Shown here one piece after another: positions 22,696 through 32,839 of a DNA stretch of 64,000 nt (the first letter of the stretch is position 1; each line of letters opens with the position of its first letter). Made by a program: the position numbers and the translations under genes. The notes below the pieces were generated by a model. That model saw only the letters and a program-made list of their open reading frames with translations. It was not told the DNA's origin and did not search any database. The DNA is taken from contig OZ020622.1 of assembly GCA_963971575.1 (NCBI GenBank), positions 12,562,279 through 12,626,278 of the forward strand, given 5' to 3'. The stretch is from Liopterus haemorrhoidalis (taxonomy: Eukaryota > Arthropoda > Insecta > Coleoptera > Dytiscidae).

Positions 22696-23356
22696 ATTTT
22701 TATTTTTTCAGTTTTTTTTTTGCATTTTTATATTGTTTAAATTATTTTGTCAAAATTCTAGTTATATTTTGGTAAATGTTGCATTTAATTTTTAAAAGCG
22801 TTAATTTAATAACCAGTGGGAAGTGTTGAAATTATAATTTAATTCTATATTTGAAGGTATCAGAAGGCGAGGCTTATGATTTAAGCAACCAACGGAAGCC
22901 ATAGGCGCAATTTTCAAAATCTTAATGAACCTTGCTATATATATTTAGAAACTTAAATAATGGTATTAGGCATTCGAATTAAAATTGATAAAAAAATATT
23001 TTGACATAAAATTTGTTTTGGCATCCCAAATAATCATCATTCAGTTACTAAATACCTGCAAAACCCAGAAATGTGTGAAAATTCACACTTCACATCAATT
23101 TTTTATTATAAAACTTTTACAAAGATGTTTAAATGTTTCTCGCCTTCTGTTGACCTGTAGTACCACCCATTAAAAAATAAATATGAAGATCGTAAACACC
23201 CTGTATAGATATACGTTCATTACAGGCGTGTCAGTGATTAGTAAATGTAGCACGCTCCCCACTCCTTTTTATTACACACCGCTGACCTGTTTCATAATGA
23301 ACTTCATTACGTAACAGGTTGAGCTCATTACATAACAGGTTCAAGCAGCAAGGTCA

Positions 23357-23455
23357 ACCGTTGCTATGCAACGTAAAGAATAGGTTGAAAGCAAATGACA
23401 AATTATTTTATTTGTAACAGAAGCTGGATTAAAATTAAATCATATAGTTAAAATT
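23357..23455. repeat. ~100-bp direct repeat, copy 1
   Basis: Begins with the near-palindrome CGTTGCTATGCAACG (23359-23373), followed by GAATAGGTTGAAAGCAA. The second copy at 23984-24085 lies beyond the foldback element 23464-23887. Confidence 0.65.
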
Positions 23456-23463
23456 TGCAAATA

Positions 23464-23887
23464 CAGGGTGAGTGGGAAGGAATGGGCCGAACTTCAGGAA
23501 TGTGTTGTACATGTAAAAAAAATGTAAAAAAAAAACTCTAATGTTGTTGTGCGATTGTCTTTTATTTTCAAGTTATATTCGATGAATTAGAAATACTTCA
23601 GTCGATATTAAAGAAAGGCATGAAACAATCAGGGGAGCAACGGGCGTTCTTCGTAGGCGAAGTAGACTATGTTTACAAGTTAACGGTGATATTTTTTAAA
23701 ACTTGTTAGCACACCGAAATTAAAACGATGTTCGATAGAAAGTGTTATGGTGCTAAAGTGCGTGGCTGATTACGTTATAACTTGAGAATAAAAGACTATC
23801 GCATAACAACATTAGAGTTTTTTTTTACTTATTTTTAAAGGTACAATACATTCCTGAAGTTCGGCCCATTCCTCTACACTCACCCTG
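23464..23887. mobile_element. Foldback MITE with ~120-bp TIRs
   Basis: Begins CAGGGTGAGTGGGAAGGAAT; the right end is its inverted copy ending CACTCACCCTG. Arms also share AGTTCGGCCC and AACATTAGAG (inverted). ATA flanks both sides (23461-23463, 23888-23890), either a 3-bp duplication or TA plus chance. No transposase in the ~180-bp centre. Confidence 0.8.
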
Positions 23888-23983
23888 ATATTTTTTGATA
23901 GGTCTTGATAGGTCAGTCAGTTAATCATCTGACGCAAGTATTGTTATTTTAAATGAATTTACATTCCGTATGACACGTACATG

Positions 23984-24085
23984 ACCGTTGCTAGGCAACG
24001 TAATAAATAGGTTGAAAGCAACTGTCAAATAATTGTTAGTTTTTCAAGAGAACTGAATAAAAATTAAATAAGTAATAAAGTTATA
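23984..24085. repeat. ~100-bp direct repeat, copy 2
   Basis: CGTTGCTAGGCAACG at 23986-24000, then AATAGGTTGAAAGCAA, matching 23357-23455 in the same orientation. Confidence 0.65.
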
Positions 24086-24660
24086 ATCGTGGAAAAATCA
24101 GTCTGAAACTTGCATGGAAAAGTCATTTCATACTCGTTCGAAATGACAATCATTCTATGTTCATTGCATAATATACTATTTTGCTACCAGCCAGATTGAT
24201 TTTAAGCCTTAAATATCTTTTATATTAAGATATTAAATGGGCTATAAAGCAAGTTTTCTAATGTTAAAGATAGCTACTGTCCTAAATGATAATCTTTGGG
24301 ACAGCACTAGTCGAACTACTAACCCTAGTATTTAATACAAAAAGCCTTAAAGTTCGTTAAAATTTGTAGAGCAAAGCTGTAAGTGTGGATATGTTATTGG
24401 CAGTATGGCATGCCAATTGTTAACTGACTGATGGGGATCTGGATCAAAGAAATTCGCGCTAACGCTCATAATGTGGACGTGCCAAGCGGATCACATATAC
24501 GAGTTTGGCTTACAAAATGTATTTCAGAAGCTATGCTGGACAGATAAGATAATACACTAATGCGCTCTACTCACAGCTGACAATGAGGAATGCCCTTGAC
24601 TTTGCCAATTACCCAGTACGATAATTTAATTATCTTACAGATATTTTTTTGAAATGGACT
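24086..24660. other. Intergenic stretch
   Basis: Nothing recognisable seen. Confidence 0.5.
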
Positions 24661-24664
24661 CCTC

Positions 24665-24795
24665 CTCCATACAATTTTTCAGTGTATGAGCCTGCACGAA
24701 AACAATGTTTATTAACATTGAAGCTCAAAATGTATATAGCATGTCTGCTTGACTGTTATTTTGCTAGTACCCTCCATTCTCTGTGTGATAGTTAT
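24665..24795. repeat. Dispersed ~130-bp repeat, copy 1
   Basis: CAGTGTATGAGCCTGCACGA through CATTCTCTGTGTGATA. It is repeated in the same orientation at 25640-25765 (CAGTGCATGAACCTCCACGA...TTTTCTGTGCGATA). Non-coding, class unknown. Confidence 0.6.
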
Positions 24796-25639
24796 ATTTT
24801 CGAAATGGACCCCTCCCCAATAGGGGAAAAATTTTAAGATCGTAGCGCCACGCGAATTTTTTTGAAACCATTCTAAATCAGATACCACTTGACATTTACT
24901 AGTAAATAATAGCGAAAAGTGTATCAAAAAACGACAAAAAATAAATAATTGTTTGGGATTTTCTGATTTTGTGAAGTGACATTACTTGTAAACATCTAAA
25001 ATACTACATTTTGTGATCTGGTTTTAAGATATGGCGGTTTTCCATTGTCAATTATTTTAACTATATTGGGGGAAATAATAATTCCCGTGTTGTTTACCAA
25101 GGGGTAGAAATCTACAATGCTGGGCATATAATATTGTGTGGAGTCACTGAAAAAAACAGAGAGTTCATAAAGATTTATGCATTATGCCTACAAACTTGTG
25201 CATTATAAACCCACAAACAATAACAGGAATTTTCAAGATATGCGATAATAAATACAAAATTGAAAATATTTTTTGTAGTCACTATCATTAAAATGTAATG
25301 AGCAAACTTTGATACAAGGGTTCACTTTTTTTCCAATTTTTAAATTGTTTATCTAAACATCGCGTCGATTCCTAACCTCTTGCTTTCCCAATTTTGTTTC
25401 GAACCATACGGTGTCTGATATTAGTGGAAACAAATGAAACGATATTTCCGGGTTTCTTCTTTTCAATGAATTGCACATAGGCACACAACAATATGTATTA
25501 TACATTTTTCAATGATTATAATAAAACTTTAAAAACAAACTTCATACAAAACCAATACACGAAACGAAATGTTATATGATGTACACAAGTTCATGAAACG
25601 CTCACCAGATGGTAGGGTGCTTAGCTGCAAATCCCTATA
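24796..25639. other. Intergenic stretch
   Basis: No gene or TE motif recognised. Confidence 0.5.
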
Positions 25640-25765
25640 GGATTTATCAGTGCATGAACCTCCACGAAAACATGTTTATTAACATGGGAGCTCAAAATTA
25701 ATATAACATATTTGCTTGCCTGTCATTTTGCTAGTTCTTTTCTCCTCCGTTTTCTGTGCGATATT
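25640..25765. repeat. Dispersed ~130-bp repeat, copy 2
   Basis: See 24665-24795; about 1 kb downstream of it, same orientation. Confidence 0.6.
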
Positions 25766-26330
25766 TTTCTTAATTTAATAGAGTATATAAGTTCTTAGAG
25801 CGTTCGCTAGGTGCGCTACTGGTGACGGACATCAAAGCTAGGTGGGGCCGTTGTAGAGAAGCCACGTTGACCTCCCGAGAGCAATTACTACGGTCACTGC
25901 TGACTTGCCGGACCACGGATACGATTAGGCAATTACAAGTTGCTTGATGTGTTCACGTGTTCCCGCAATACATCGGCAACTTCGTTATTCACTCTGTGAC
26001 GTGACGTACCATGGAACAACTAACGCCCTGTTGCAGTTGCTGATAGATTTGAATAATGTTGACGGGTTGTTACGTGAATAGGGATAAGTTTGCCGTATGA
26101 TGCTTCTAGATAAATTTAGAACAACTTTAACAATTACCTCTGATATTCTCTATTCATAACATTATTACGAAGAGGAATTTTAACAGGATATTCGACCACA
26201 ATACACTAATTTTAGAGTTTATTGTTACTTTAATAACACATAATTTTAGACTTCATATTACATAACAGAAGATAACGTGTTCATCCGGTATTCAGGATTT
26301 AATTTGATCTGTATTAAAGTATTCAATGCT
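25766..26330. other. Intergenic stretch with a GC-richer island
   Basis: 25790-26060 is clearly less AT-rich than its surroundings (for example GTGACGGACATCAAAGCTAG) but has no long ORF or known motif. It could be an LTR or exon remnant; I cannot decide. Confidence 0.35.
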
Positions 26331-26372
26331 TTTTAGGGTTTTGTAGGTATGACCCAAAAACCCTTATATAGG
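26331..26372 (+). mobile_element. Family A solo terminus
   Basis: TTTTAGGGTTTTGTAGGTAT followed by GACCCAAAAACCCTTATA: the terminal hairpin of family A without the rest of the element. Confidence 0.65.
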
Positions 26373-27085
26373 GAGATCGGCGAAACAATGCAGTTGCGTC
26401 ACTTGAAACGTCACAAAAAAATGTGAAGTCAGGTTTAGTACGTTTACATTCATCTATTTAACGAATGTAATATTTGTACGCTGTCACTTGAATCGAAATG
26501 AAATGAAAATATAAGAATAAGAACAGAATAAAAACAAATAAACTATTCTAATAGACAAAATAGTTTTACAAAGAACTGACGTGATCCAAAAAATGTCTTT
26601 AAAATCGCAACAGAAAATTAACTGCAATGTGAATTGTTATGTATCAAATGGCAAATGTCAAAAATTCCTATTCCAATCGCCATTTTGTAAGCGACAACAG
26701 CGCCTCTATAGGTAATGTTTATTCTCAATAACACCAACATAGCAATCCTAATATTAATTTTACACTAACATTACAATATAATAATCCTAATAATAGTTTT
26801 ATTAATAAATAAATTATAATTATATTTCCCAATACGGTAATTCCAGGGATTGGAAGAATAACAACTGGGAAAGTGTCAACAAGACTCAAAAAGCAACAAG
26901 TTTGTTGGCGTCGTTGGTCGTTGCATTGTTTGCAAAAATTAGAAGTTTCTTCTTATTTTTTACTTATTCTGCTAACTGCTAAAAAGAATAAGAACTAACA
27001 CTATTAGTTTTATATCACAATAGATGGCGCTTATATTTTGTGTACTAATATTCCAGCACTCTAGCAGTAGTTTCTGAATTTCAAA
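26373..27085. other. Intergenic stretch
   Basis: No gene or TE motif recognised. Confidence 0.5.
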
Positions 27086-27225
27086 GTTTAAACATCGACA
27101 TCAGTAGTAGACATCGATGTTTTATCGATACTATCGCCATCTGAACATTGATGGTAAAAACATCGATGTTTTTAAAGCAAACATCGATGTTTTCGAAACA
27201 TCGATGATTTTTTCCCATCCCTACT
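27086..27225 (-). mobile_element. hAT-like end with ATCGATGT subterminal repeats
   Basis: Right border ends CCCATCCCTA, matching the TAGGGATGGG end of the hAT element at 27454. About six copies of ACATCGATGT or near variants precede it. No opposite end located, so this is a solo end or a truncated element. Confidence 0.5.
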
Positions 27226-27620
27226 ATCAATATTGAGGCAATGTCGCAGACTTTTAAATAAAAAAGAATCATTTTCGCAATGTATCATTCAAATAATTTA
27301 TGTGCTCTCTCCAGTTCAAGTTACTCTCTAGATATACACCTAAATATCTGAAGGAGTGCTTAATTAATATATTAGTGTTACACTGGCAATGATGGTTTAG
27401 TTTTAAATTAGTCGTAGGTTTGGTCGTATGTTGATCGTGCTAGTTCACACAGGTAGGGATGGGAACGATATTTTAGAAATATCGATACTTTAGAAAAATA
27501 TATCGATATTTTTATATCGATATTTTTATATCGATATTTGAAATGCGATATATCGCGCAAAATATCGATATTCGCACAAAATATCGGTATTCTTGTATCT
27601 TTTTTACATTTAAATTAAAT

Positions 27621-28230
27621 GCTGTTCACTTTTATAAAAACAAACTATAGGCTATTCCAAATGTTTAGGCGGAACTAGATTTTGAAATCTAGTAATTTTT
27701 ATCAATTAATTCGGACTTTTGGTCATTTTGTGTAAGCTTTGTAAATCAAAATCACATTGCAAATTCTAGATGAAATTTTTTGTCATTATAAATGTCGTTT
27801 TCATTGCAATTAAATTTTTTGTCATTTTTAATAAAAAAATTCCATTTATTTATTTTTTTTGTCTTCAAAATATGAAAATAAAAATATATTTAACATATGC
27901 GACTCGTTTTAAAATTTCACATACCAAACCTGAAACATGAAATAACCCAAGCAATGTCCCTTTTCATGACAACTTAAAATAACGAAATTTCCATTTAGTT
28001 CGGCCTAATCGTTTGGAATAGCCTGTAAGACAAAATTTTGATTTCAATAATTTGCACCTTTGAAATTGTATGTCATGTTGGTATTAAAATATTATAAAAA
28101 ATGTCACTTTCTTAATAATGATCATAACCAATAAATCTAAAGTCGGTTTTAAAGCGTAAGGAATATTTTTAATTTAAAGTCCGTAATACACTATAAAAGT
28201 AACCAAAAAGTGTCCTTACAAAAGTGAACA

Positions 28231-28232
<2 letters not shown>
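27621..28232. mobile_element. MITE family S, copy 1 (split by MITE T)
   Basis: TIRs GCTGTTCACTTTTATAAAAA (left) and the complement of GCTGTTCACTTTTGTAAGGA (right). The unsplit copy is at 38847-39172, inverted; both share TTTGCACCTTTGAAA and TGTCATGTTGGTATTA. Here it is interrupted at AAACTA by 27648-28025. Confidence 0.8.
27648..28025. mobile_element. MITE family T, copy 1, TA target
   Basis: Left end TAGGCTATTCCAAATGTTTA and right end the complement of CAGGCTATTCCAAACGATTA, each flanked by TA (27646-27647 and 28026-28027). Related to 43476-43873. Removing it restores the family S sequence seen at 38.8-39.2 kb. No ORF. Confidence 0.85.

Positions 28233-28290
<58 letters not shown>
28233..28290. 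repeat. (TA)n microsatellite
   Basis: About 29 TA units directly at the right end of MITE S copy 1. Confidence 0.95.
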
Positions 28291-28293
<3 letters not shown>

Positions 28294-28583
28294 ATTATGA
28301 GAGCAGTTAACTAGGAAAATATTAGAAAGTTGGTTGGTAGCTGGGTGAGTACCAACTGATTAGTGATTGTCTGTCAAGTGGCGACTACTTTTCCTGCCAA
28401 GCCAACAAAAAAAAAAAAAACTGTAATTTATATATCTTACATGTTACGTGTTAGTTATTTCGATATATCGAAAATATCGATATTTTTACTTCGATATATA
28501 TCGAATATCGATATCACACTTACGATATATCGAATCACGCAATTATCGATATTCAAAAATAAATTCGCATCCCTACACACAGG

Positions 28584-29217
28584 ATATATAACTCCAGGAC
28601 CTGTAGATTGACGGGTAATCAATATTTTGAAACATCCTAAGTCACAAATTGTAACAATGATTGGTTGTTGCTGTGTCAGTGATCATTAGTTGCGAAATCA
28701 GTCGACAATAATGTCACAATATCTTAACATGTATCCAGAAACAGTAAATGTATGAAATGCCCTAAGCAGTAGTTTGACACCATGTTAACATATTCATTGA
28801 TTCACATATCATTATCTTCATATCTCAAACTATACGTGGGAGTTTATACGTATGAGCATGACAGATGATGTGAGTGATGTTATCAAATGTTAACTTGATG
28901 TACTCTCATGTACTTTGAAAACTACGTTAAACATTCATTCACTCATATATTTATACGTTTTTGATGTTAAATCCTTCTTTTTACATTTTCAGATTTTTTC
29001 TTCTCTCGTCATATATTTCATTTATAAGTTTCTTTTAGGTTTATATGTTTTGTTAATGTTATTTTGTTTTATACACGAATAAACGCAAAATAATTTTCAA
29101 ACATAATTCACATTTCACATTTTTTATTTATTTTATTTTTTTATTTAAAATTTATTTAGGAGTGTTTCTGCTACCATTGGTATTATCACCCACCCAGTTT
29201 TATATACGTGATATATA
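28584..29217. other. Intergenic stretch
   Basis: Nothing recognisable seen. Confidence 0.5.
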
Positions 29218-30040
29218 CCAGGTCTACAAGTATGAAATGCGGATTTTTTTTTTTTTTAAATAAATCACATTAATTTCAAAAGAACAGTAAAAGTTTATTT
29301 ATTCAAAGTATGCTCCATTAGAAGTTATACATTTTTCCCATCTTTCAGACAATTTGTGAATACCCATGATTTTTTGCGTTTGGGATTTTTAAAATAAATC
29401 CAGTTTTCATCGCCAGTAATGATGCAAAAAAGACTTTCTTTTGTATCGTGCAAGCAAAATTTCATAAGTGTTTTTGCGTTTTTCCATCTGCCTCTCATTC
29501 AATGCATGTGGAACCCATCTTCCGACTTTCTGGATCTTACCCATCTCGTAGGCGATTGGAAACAGCTTGTTGACTAACGCCTAACTGCTATGCTAGTTGT
29601 TTTTGTGATTGACTATCGTCTTCCTGTAGCAATGTTTCCAATTTTGTATCTTCATATTTTTTTGGAGGTTTTCCATGTTCTTTGTCTGTAAGATCAAAGT
29701 CACCACTTTTGAAACGCCGAAACCATCGTTGAAACGTATCTTGCGATGGAGCATATTCACCATAAGCTTCTCGAAGCAGTCGGTAGGATTCAGCAGCATT
29801 TTTTTTCAAATGAAAACAAAACAGTAGTACTGTCCGCGAATGCTCTTCATTTGGCACAAAATTTGACATTTTTAACACAGTAAAACAAAACTATATGATC
29901 ACTTTTCAAATTATAACCTATACGCATTTGACACTCAATGATAACTTAACAACACGCCATATGTGTTGAAACTTTGAACTATACACAATGTTTGCGCGGC
30001 AAGTTTGAAAAAAATCCGCATTTCATACTTGTAGACCTGG
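29218..30040 (-). mobile_element. Mos1-like mariner, internally deleted
   Basis: TIR CCAGGTCTACAAGTATGAAA is perfect at both ends for about 32 bp, with TA on both sides (29216-29217, 30041-30042). It closely resembles the Mos1 TIR as I remember it. At 823 bp it is about 463 bp short of the ~1286 bp of Mos1. The gap lies in the catalytic part of the transposase. Confidence 0.92.
29302..29878 (-). pseudogene. Mauritiana-type mariner transposase, gutted
   Basis: Start MSNFVPNEEHSRTVLLFCFH; helix-turn-helix segment FQRWFRRFKSGDFDLTDKEH; then KQLA, an in-frame TAG, and QLGVSQQAVSNRLREMGKI. The reading reaches the region of the first catalytic block in shifted frames (HHYWR, NPKRKKSW). It then jumps straight to the C-terminal end (KLSERWEKCITSNGAYFE), so the second and third catalytic aspartates are missing. 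It cannot be active, but the perfect TIRs would let it be mobilised in trans. Confidence 0.85.
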
Positions 30041-30100
30041 TACATTATTTCGATACATTTTGATGTGTTATGTTACTATATAAAATTGGGTATTCTAAAT

Positions 30101-30372
30101 CAGTGCTTCTCAACAGGTGGTCCGCAGAATATTTTTAGTGGTACGCGAAAGATTTTGTATGTGTTTTTGCGATTTTTTTGTTATTTTTTATGTATATTTT
30201 TTATGTAAATAATTTATATTTTGTTTATTTTCTGTAATTTTCTACAAATTCGTAACACATTTAATATATTTGTTTTCTTACAAAAAATTAACTAACAATT
30301 ATTATTAGTGGTCCGCGTTAGAAAAATATATATTTCACTGGTCCGCGGTGCATTTTTGGTTGAGAAACACTG
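30101..30372. mobile_element. hAT-type MITE
   Basis: Left end CAGTGCTTCTCAACAGGTGG, right end complementary to CAGTGTTTCTCAACCAAAAA, with GGTCCGCG repeats near both ends: the standard hAT look. Flanks TTCTAAAT and ATATAAAT match at 5 of 8 positions, so the target duplication is decayed or absent. 272 bp, no ORF. Confidence 0.7.
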
Positions 30373-30689
30373 ATATAAATACTACTAGTGCCAGGGCCGG
30401 ATTTTCCTATAGACTAAGTAGGCTTAAGCCTAGGGCCTCCTAAGTTCAGAGGGCATCAATATTCAAAAAGATGTATATGTACTAAAAAAATTTAAAAAAT
30501 ATGCTATAACTCAAGAAACACATACCATACGAAGGGTTTTATAATTCACCCTAAATCTAGTTTTTCCCTTTATAGGTTAACTAGGGCAAATACGCTTTTG
30601 AACATGTTTATGGGTAGCAAAAAGTCGATATCTCATTGGGCCTAAGAGATACTGACGAATCCGTAAAAAAAACCATTTTACCCCTTTAG

Positions 30690-30935
30690 AAGAATTCCCT
30701 CAGTCTCATGGAGACCTCTACCAAATAATGCATAAAGAAAAAATACAGATGTCTTTGCCTAACATAAAAGCAATCCTTCGACTACTTCTTAGTTTGATGG
30801 TCACTAACTGCTTTGAAGAGAGGTCTTTTTCAAACTTAAAAGAATTAAAAATGAATTAAGGAGCACAATGTCTCAAAACAAGTTATCTGCTCTGAGCATT
30901 CTGAGCATTGAAAGTGATAATCTTAGAAATATTTT
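30690..30935 (+). pseudogene. hAT transposase C-terminal dimerisation domain
   Basis: Frames give PNIKAILRLLLSLMVTNCFE, ERSFSNL and, after a one-base shift, KLKRIKNELRSTMSQNKLSA. This is the hATC dimerisation signature (ERSFSxLKxIKxxLRSTMxxxRLxxL) of ZMYM1-like hAT transposases. The catalytic RNase H part is absent. CAGGGCCGGATTTTCCTATA near 30393 may be its TIR. Truncated by B2 downstream. Confidence 0.75.
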
Positions 30936-31410
30936 TAAAAAAATCAGCTGTGGCCCCACAGGACCGATCGCCATCACAAAGTACTTGTATAACATACATT
31001 CTAGCAGCAGAGTAGAAATAACGGCCTAATATTTTCTAACGGAGATATTATTTATCATGAGCATGGAAATCTAACGTTTCCATGCTTGAAAAATATGTTT
31101 CCAAGTATGAAAAAATAGATACTTCAAAATATTTGAAATTTTTTTCGTTTTATCAAATAAAATTTGTTAGTTATTGCTTTTATAGCAACTTTTGTTAAAT
31201 ACATTTTTACGAAATATTTTTCTGTTGTTAAATTTTCGCAAAAATCTTAAAATCGACACGAGTAAACTCCCATTTCTAGTCAACCGATTTTTACCAAAAG
31301 TTGTTCAACTCGTGCAATTAATATTAAAAGCTTAAATATGAAGTTTTGTAAAAATCCTTTTAGCCGAATTTGCTCTGCACGTGTACACATACAGACAGAC
31401 ATACAGACAT

Positions 31411-31468
<58 letters not shown>

Positions 31469-31508
31469 GACAAAATGATGATATAAGGGTTTTTGGTCAT
31501 ACCTACTG
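30936..31508 (+). mobile_element. Helentron-like family B, copy B2 (A/B chimera)
   Basis: Begins AAATCAGCTGTGGCC and follows family B to the CACGTGTACAC and CAGA tract (31390-31467). After the tract it continues with the family A terminus (GACAAAATGATGATATAAGG, GGTCATACCTA) instead of the B terminus. Non-coding. Confidence 0.65.
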
Positions 31509-31721
31509 TAGTATCCTGTCTTATATCCTATATTATTGGATCACACTAAGAATTGGGATTGATAATCAAACACGGTATTATTTCATACCTCACTCGCAGC
31601 ACTCCAGATAACTGAATATCTTGGTCATCTAACCAATTACTTCAACTCATTATCAAGTTGGCGGATTACTTTATTTTACCGTTAACTGGTTACGAGCCTT
31701 AAAAAAACAGTTGTAGTTTTT

Positions 31722-31858
31722 TGTTTTTTTTTAATTGCCTTTGCTGCTTTGGCAATTCGCCAGGACAATTCTTATTTGTGAAAAATTCCATGCCTGAACG
31801 GGATTCGAACCCTAGACAACGCAGAGCAGATGCGTTACCACTTCGCTACGAAGGTCGG
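31722..31858 (-). mobile_element. tRNA-derived SINE, 14-bp TSD
   Basis: Flanked by CAGTTGTAGTTTTT at 31708-31721 and 31859-31872. Reverse strand: GTAGCGAAGTGGTAACGC (box A), GGTTCGAATCCCG (box B), then the body GAATTGTCCTGGCGAATTGC and an A-rich tail. Same body as 41977-42140, with a different tRNA head sequence. Confidence 0.88.
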
Positions 31859-31872
31859 CAGTTGTAGTTTTT

Positions 31873-32435
31873 CCTAAATTTTTAAAGATTCTCAGAAATG
31901 CTGTTAACAAAATTAATAACCCTACATTAGTAAATTATTATAAATGTAAAAAAGAGAACATAAATGAAGTAACCGAGTTTAACAACATTATTAAACAGAA
32001 ATGCGTAAACCCTTACCTTAATATATCACTCTGACCATCCCTTTTGGAAGAATAAATATCAGTTCCTGACATCTAGCTATGTAATCTCATTTTACCATCA
32101 TGAGGGCTGTTACTGGATTCTTGTTTTAACTAGAGTGCGCAAAAACATAAAAATAATTATAAGGGTAGTCAAAGAAATATTATATCTACAGAAAGTTTGA
32201 GATGTTTCCCCAAAACTAGAGATGAAGTAAAAGAAGTATTGGAAAAAAGAATTACAGTATGATTGGTTTAAATTAAGAGTTTTATGAAGAAGTAATTAGT
32301 AAATGTTTAATCCATTGGGTTCATATAATATGGATTCGTAATTTGAATTTAATCCTAGATATCTAAATCGCTTTCCTAGTGTATTGTATTAATTCATTAT
32401 GGGTTAACTTTACATTGTTTTTTTTTTTCACATGG
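31873..32435. other. Intergenic stretch
   Basis: No coding motif. A hAT-like CAGTGCCGGATTAAGGGGTA follows at 32440, without a partner end. Confidence 0.45.
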
Positions 32436-32573
32436 TCAGTGCCGGATTAAGGGGTAGGCCAACCGGGCAACCACCCGTAGCGCCAAACAAAACAGGTGCC
32501 AAAACTATGGTTGGTATTTGGGTTTTAGATTCTGCGCTCCTTCAGAAAAAAAAAGAATATCTTGATAGTCTTC

Positions 32574-32835
32574 TTCTTTGGGCAATATTAGTCAGGTTGA
32601 CTTTTGGCGTCACTCACATAAGTCCTCCATCTCGATCTATTCATTGTCAGGTCTTGCCAAGTACCTTGTATATCAATACTTGTTAGATTTTCAGTTAGCT
32701 GATCTTTCCATCTCTTGTGAGGTCTTACCACTGGTCGACGGGTAATCAATCTTCGTTCCCATATCCTTCTAACCATTCTGTCCTCCCCAACCTCATATCT
32801 TGTTCTATCCACTGTAATCGCCTGTACACTAACTC
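32574..32835 (-). pseudogene. LINE C-terminus and 3' end
   Basis: Reverse frame: DRMVRRIWERRLITRRPVVR, PHKRWKDQLTENL, GTWQDLTMNRSRWRTYVSDA, stop, then an AAGAAGA tail. Same family as 7318-7497 and 13115-13200. This is the most complete of the three C-termini. The reading frame runs on at its 5' side into the 19-bp minisatellite, which is not coding in origin. Confidence 0.75.
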
Positions 32836-32839
32836 TTTC

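Larger units (their letters stand above)
22029..23105 (+). mobile_element. Helentron-like (INE-1/mini-me type) family A, copy A1
   Basis: Most complete copy. One terminus is a hairpin (TTTTTAGGGTTTTGTAGG...CAAAAAACCCTTAT), then a GTCT microsatellite (22079-22139), then the core with GAGTTGAAATTTGGCATGC (22174-22192). A long AT-rich body follows with a tRNA-like module at 22617-22695. The other end has ACCTGCAAAACCCAGAAA about 45 bp from the terminus, then hairpin GTGTGAAAATTCACAC and TTCACATCAATTTTT. The terminal and subterminal ACCTRCAAAACCC motifs are inverted, the asymmetric arrangement known from Helentrons. INE-1/mini-me likeness (CAACTCTCTAG next to GTCY repeats, terminal hairpin) is from memory, not from a search. 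No ORF. Confidence 0.65.
27454..28575. mobile_element. Non-autonomous hAT element with 8-bp TSD
   Basis: Starts TAGGGATGGGAACGATATTT and ends TCGCATCCCTA; flanked by CACACAGG at 27446-27453 and 28576-28583, a perfect 8-bp target duplication typical of hAT. Both ends carry clusters of ATATCGATAT (27480-27600 and 28455-28560), probable transposase-binding subterminal repeats. The middle is filled by nested MITEs and a (TA)n tract. No transposase. Confidence 0.9.

Noticed and set aside
23359..23373. RFX X-box regulatory site
   Set aside because: The palindrome resembles one, but it lies in a repeated sequence with no nearby gene.
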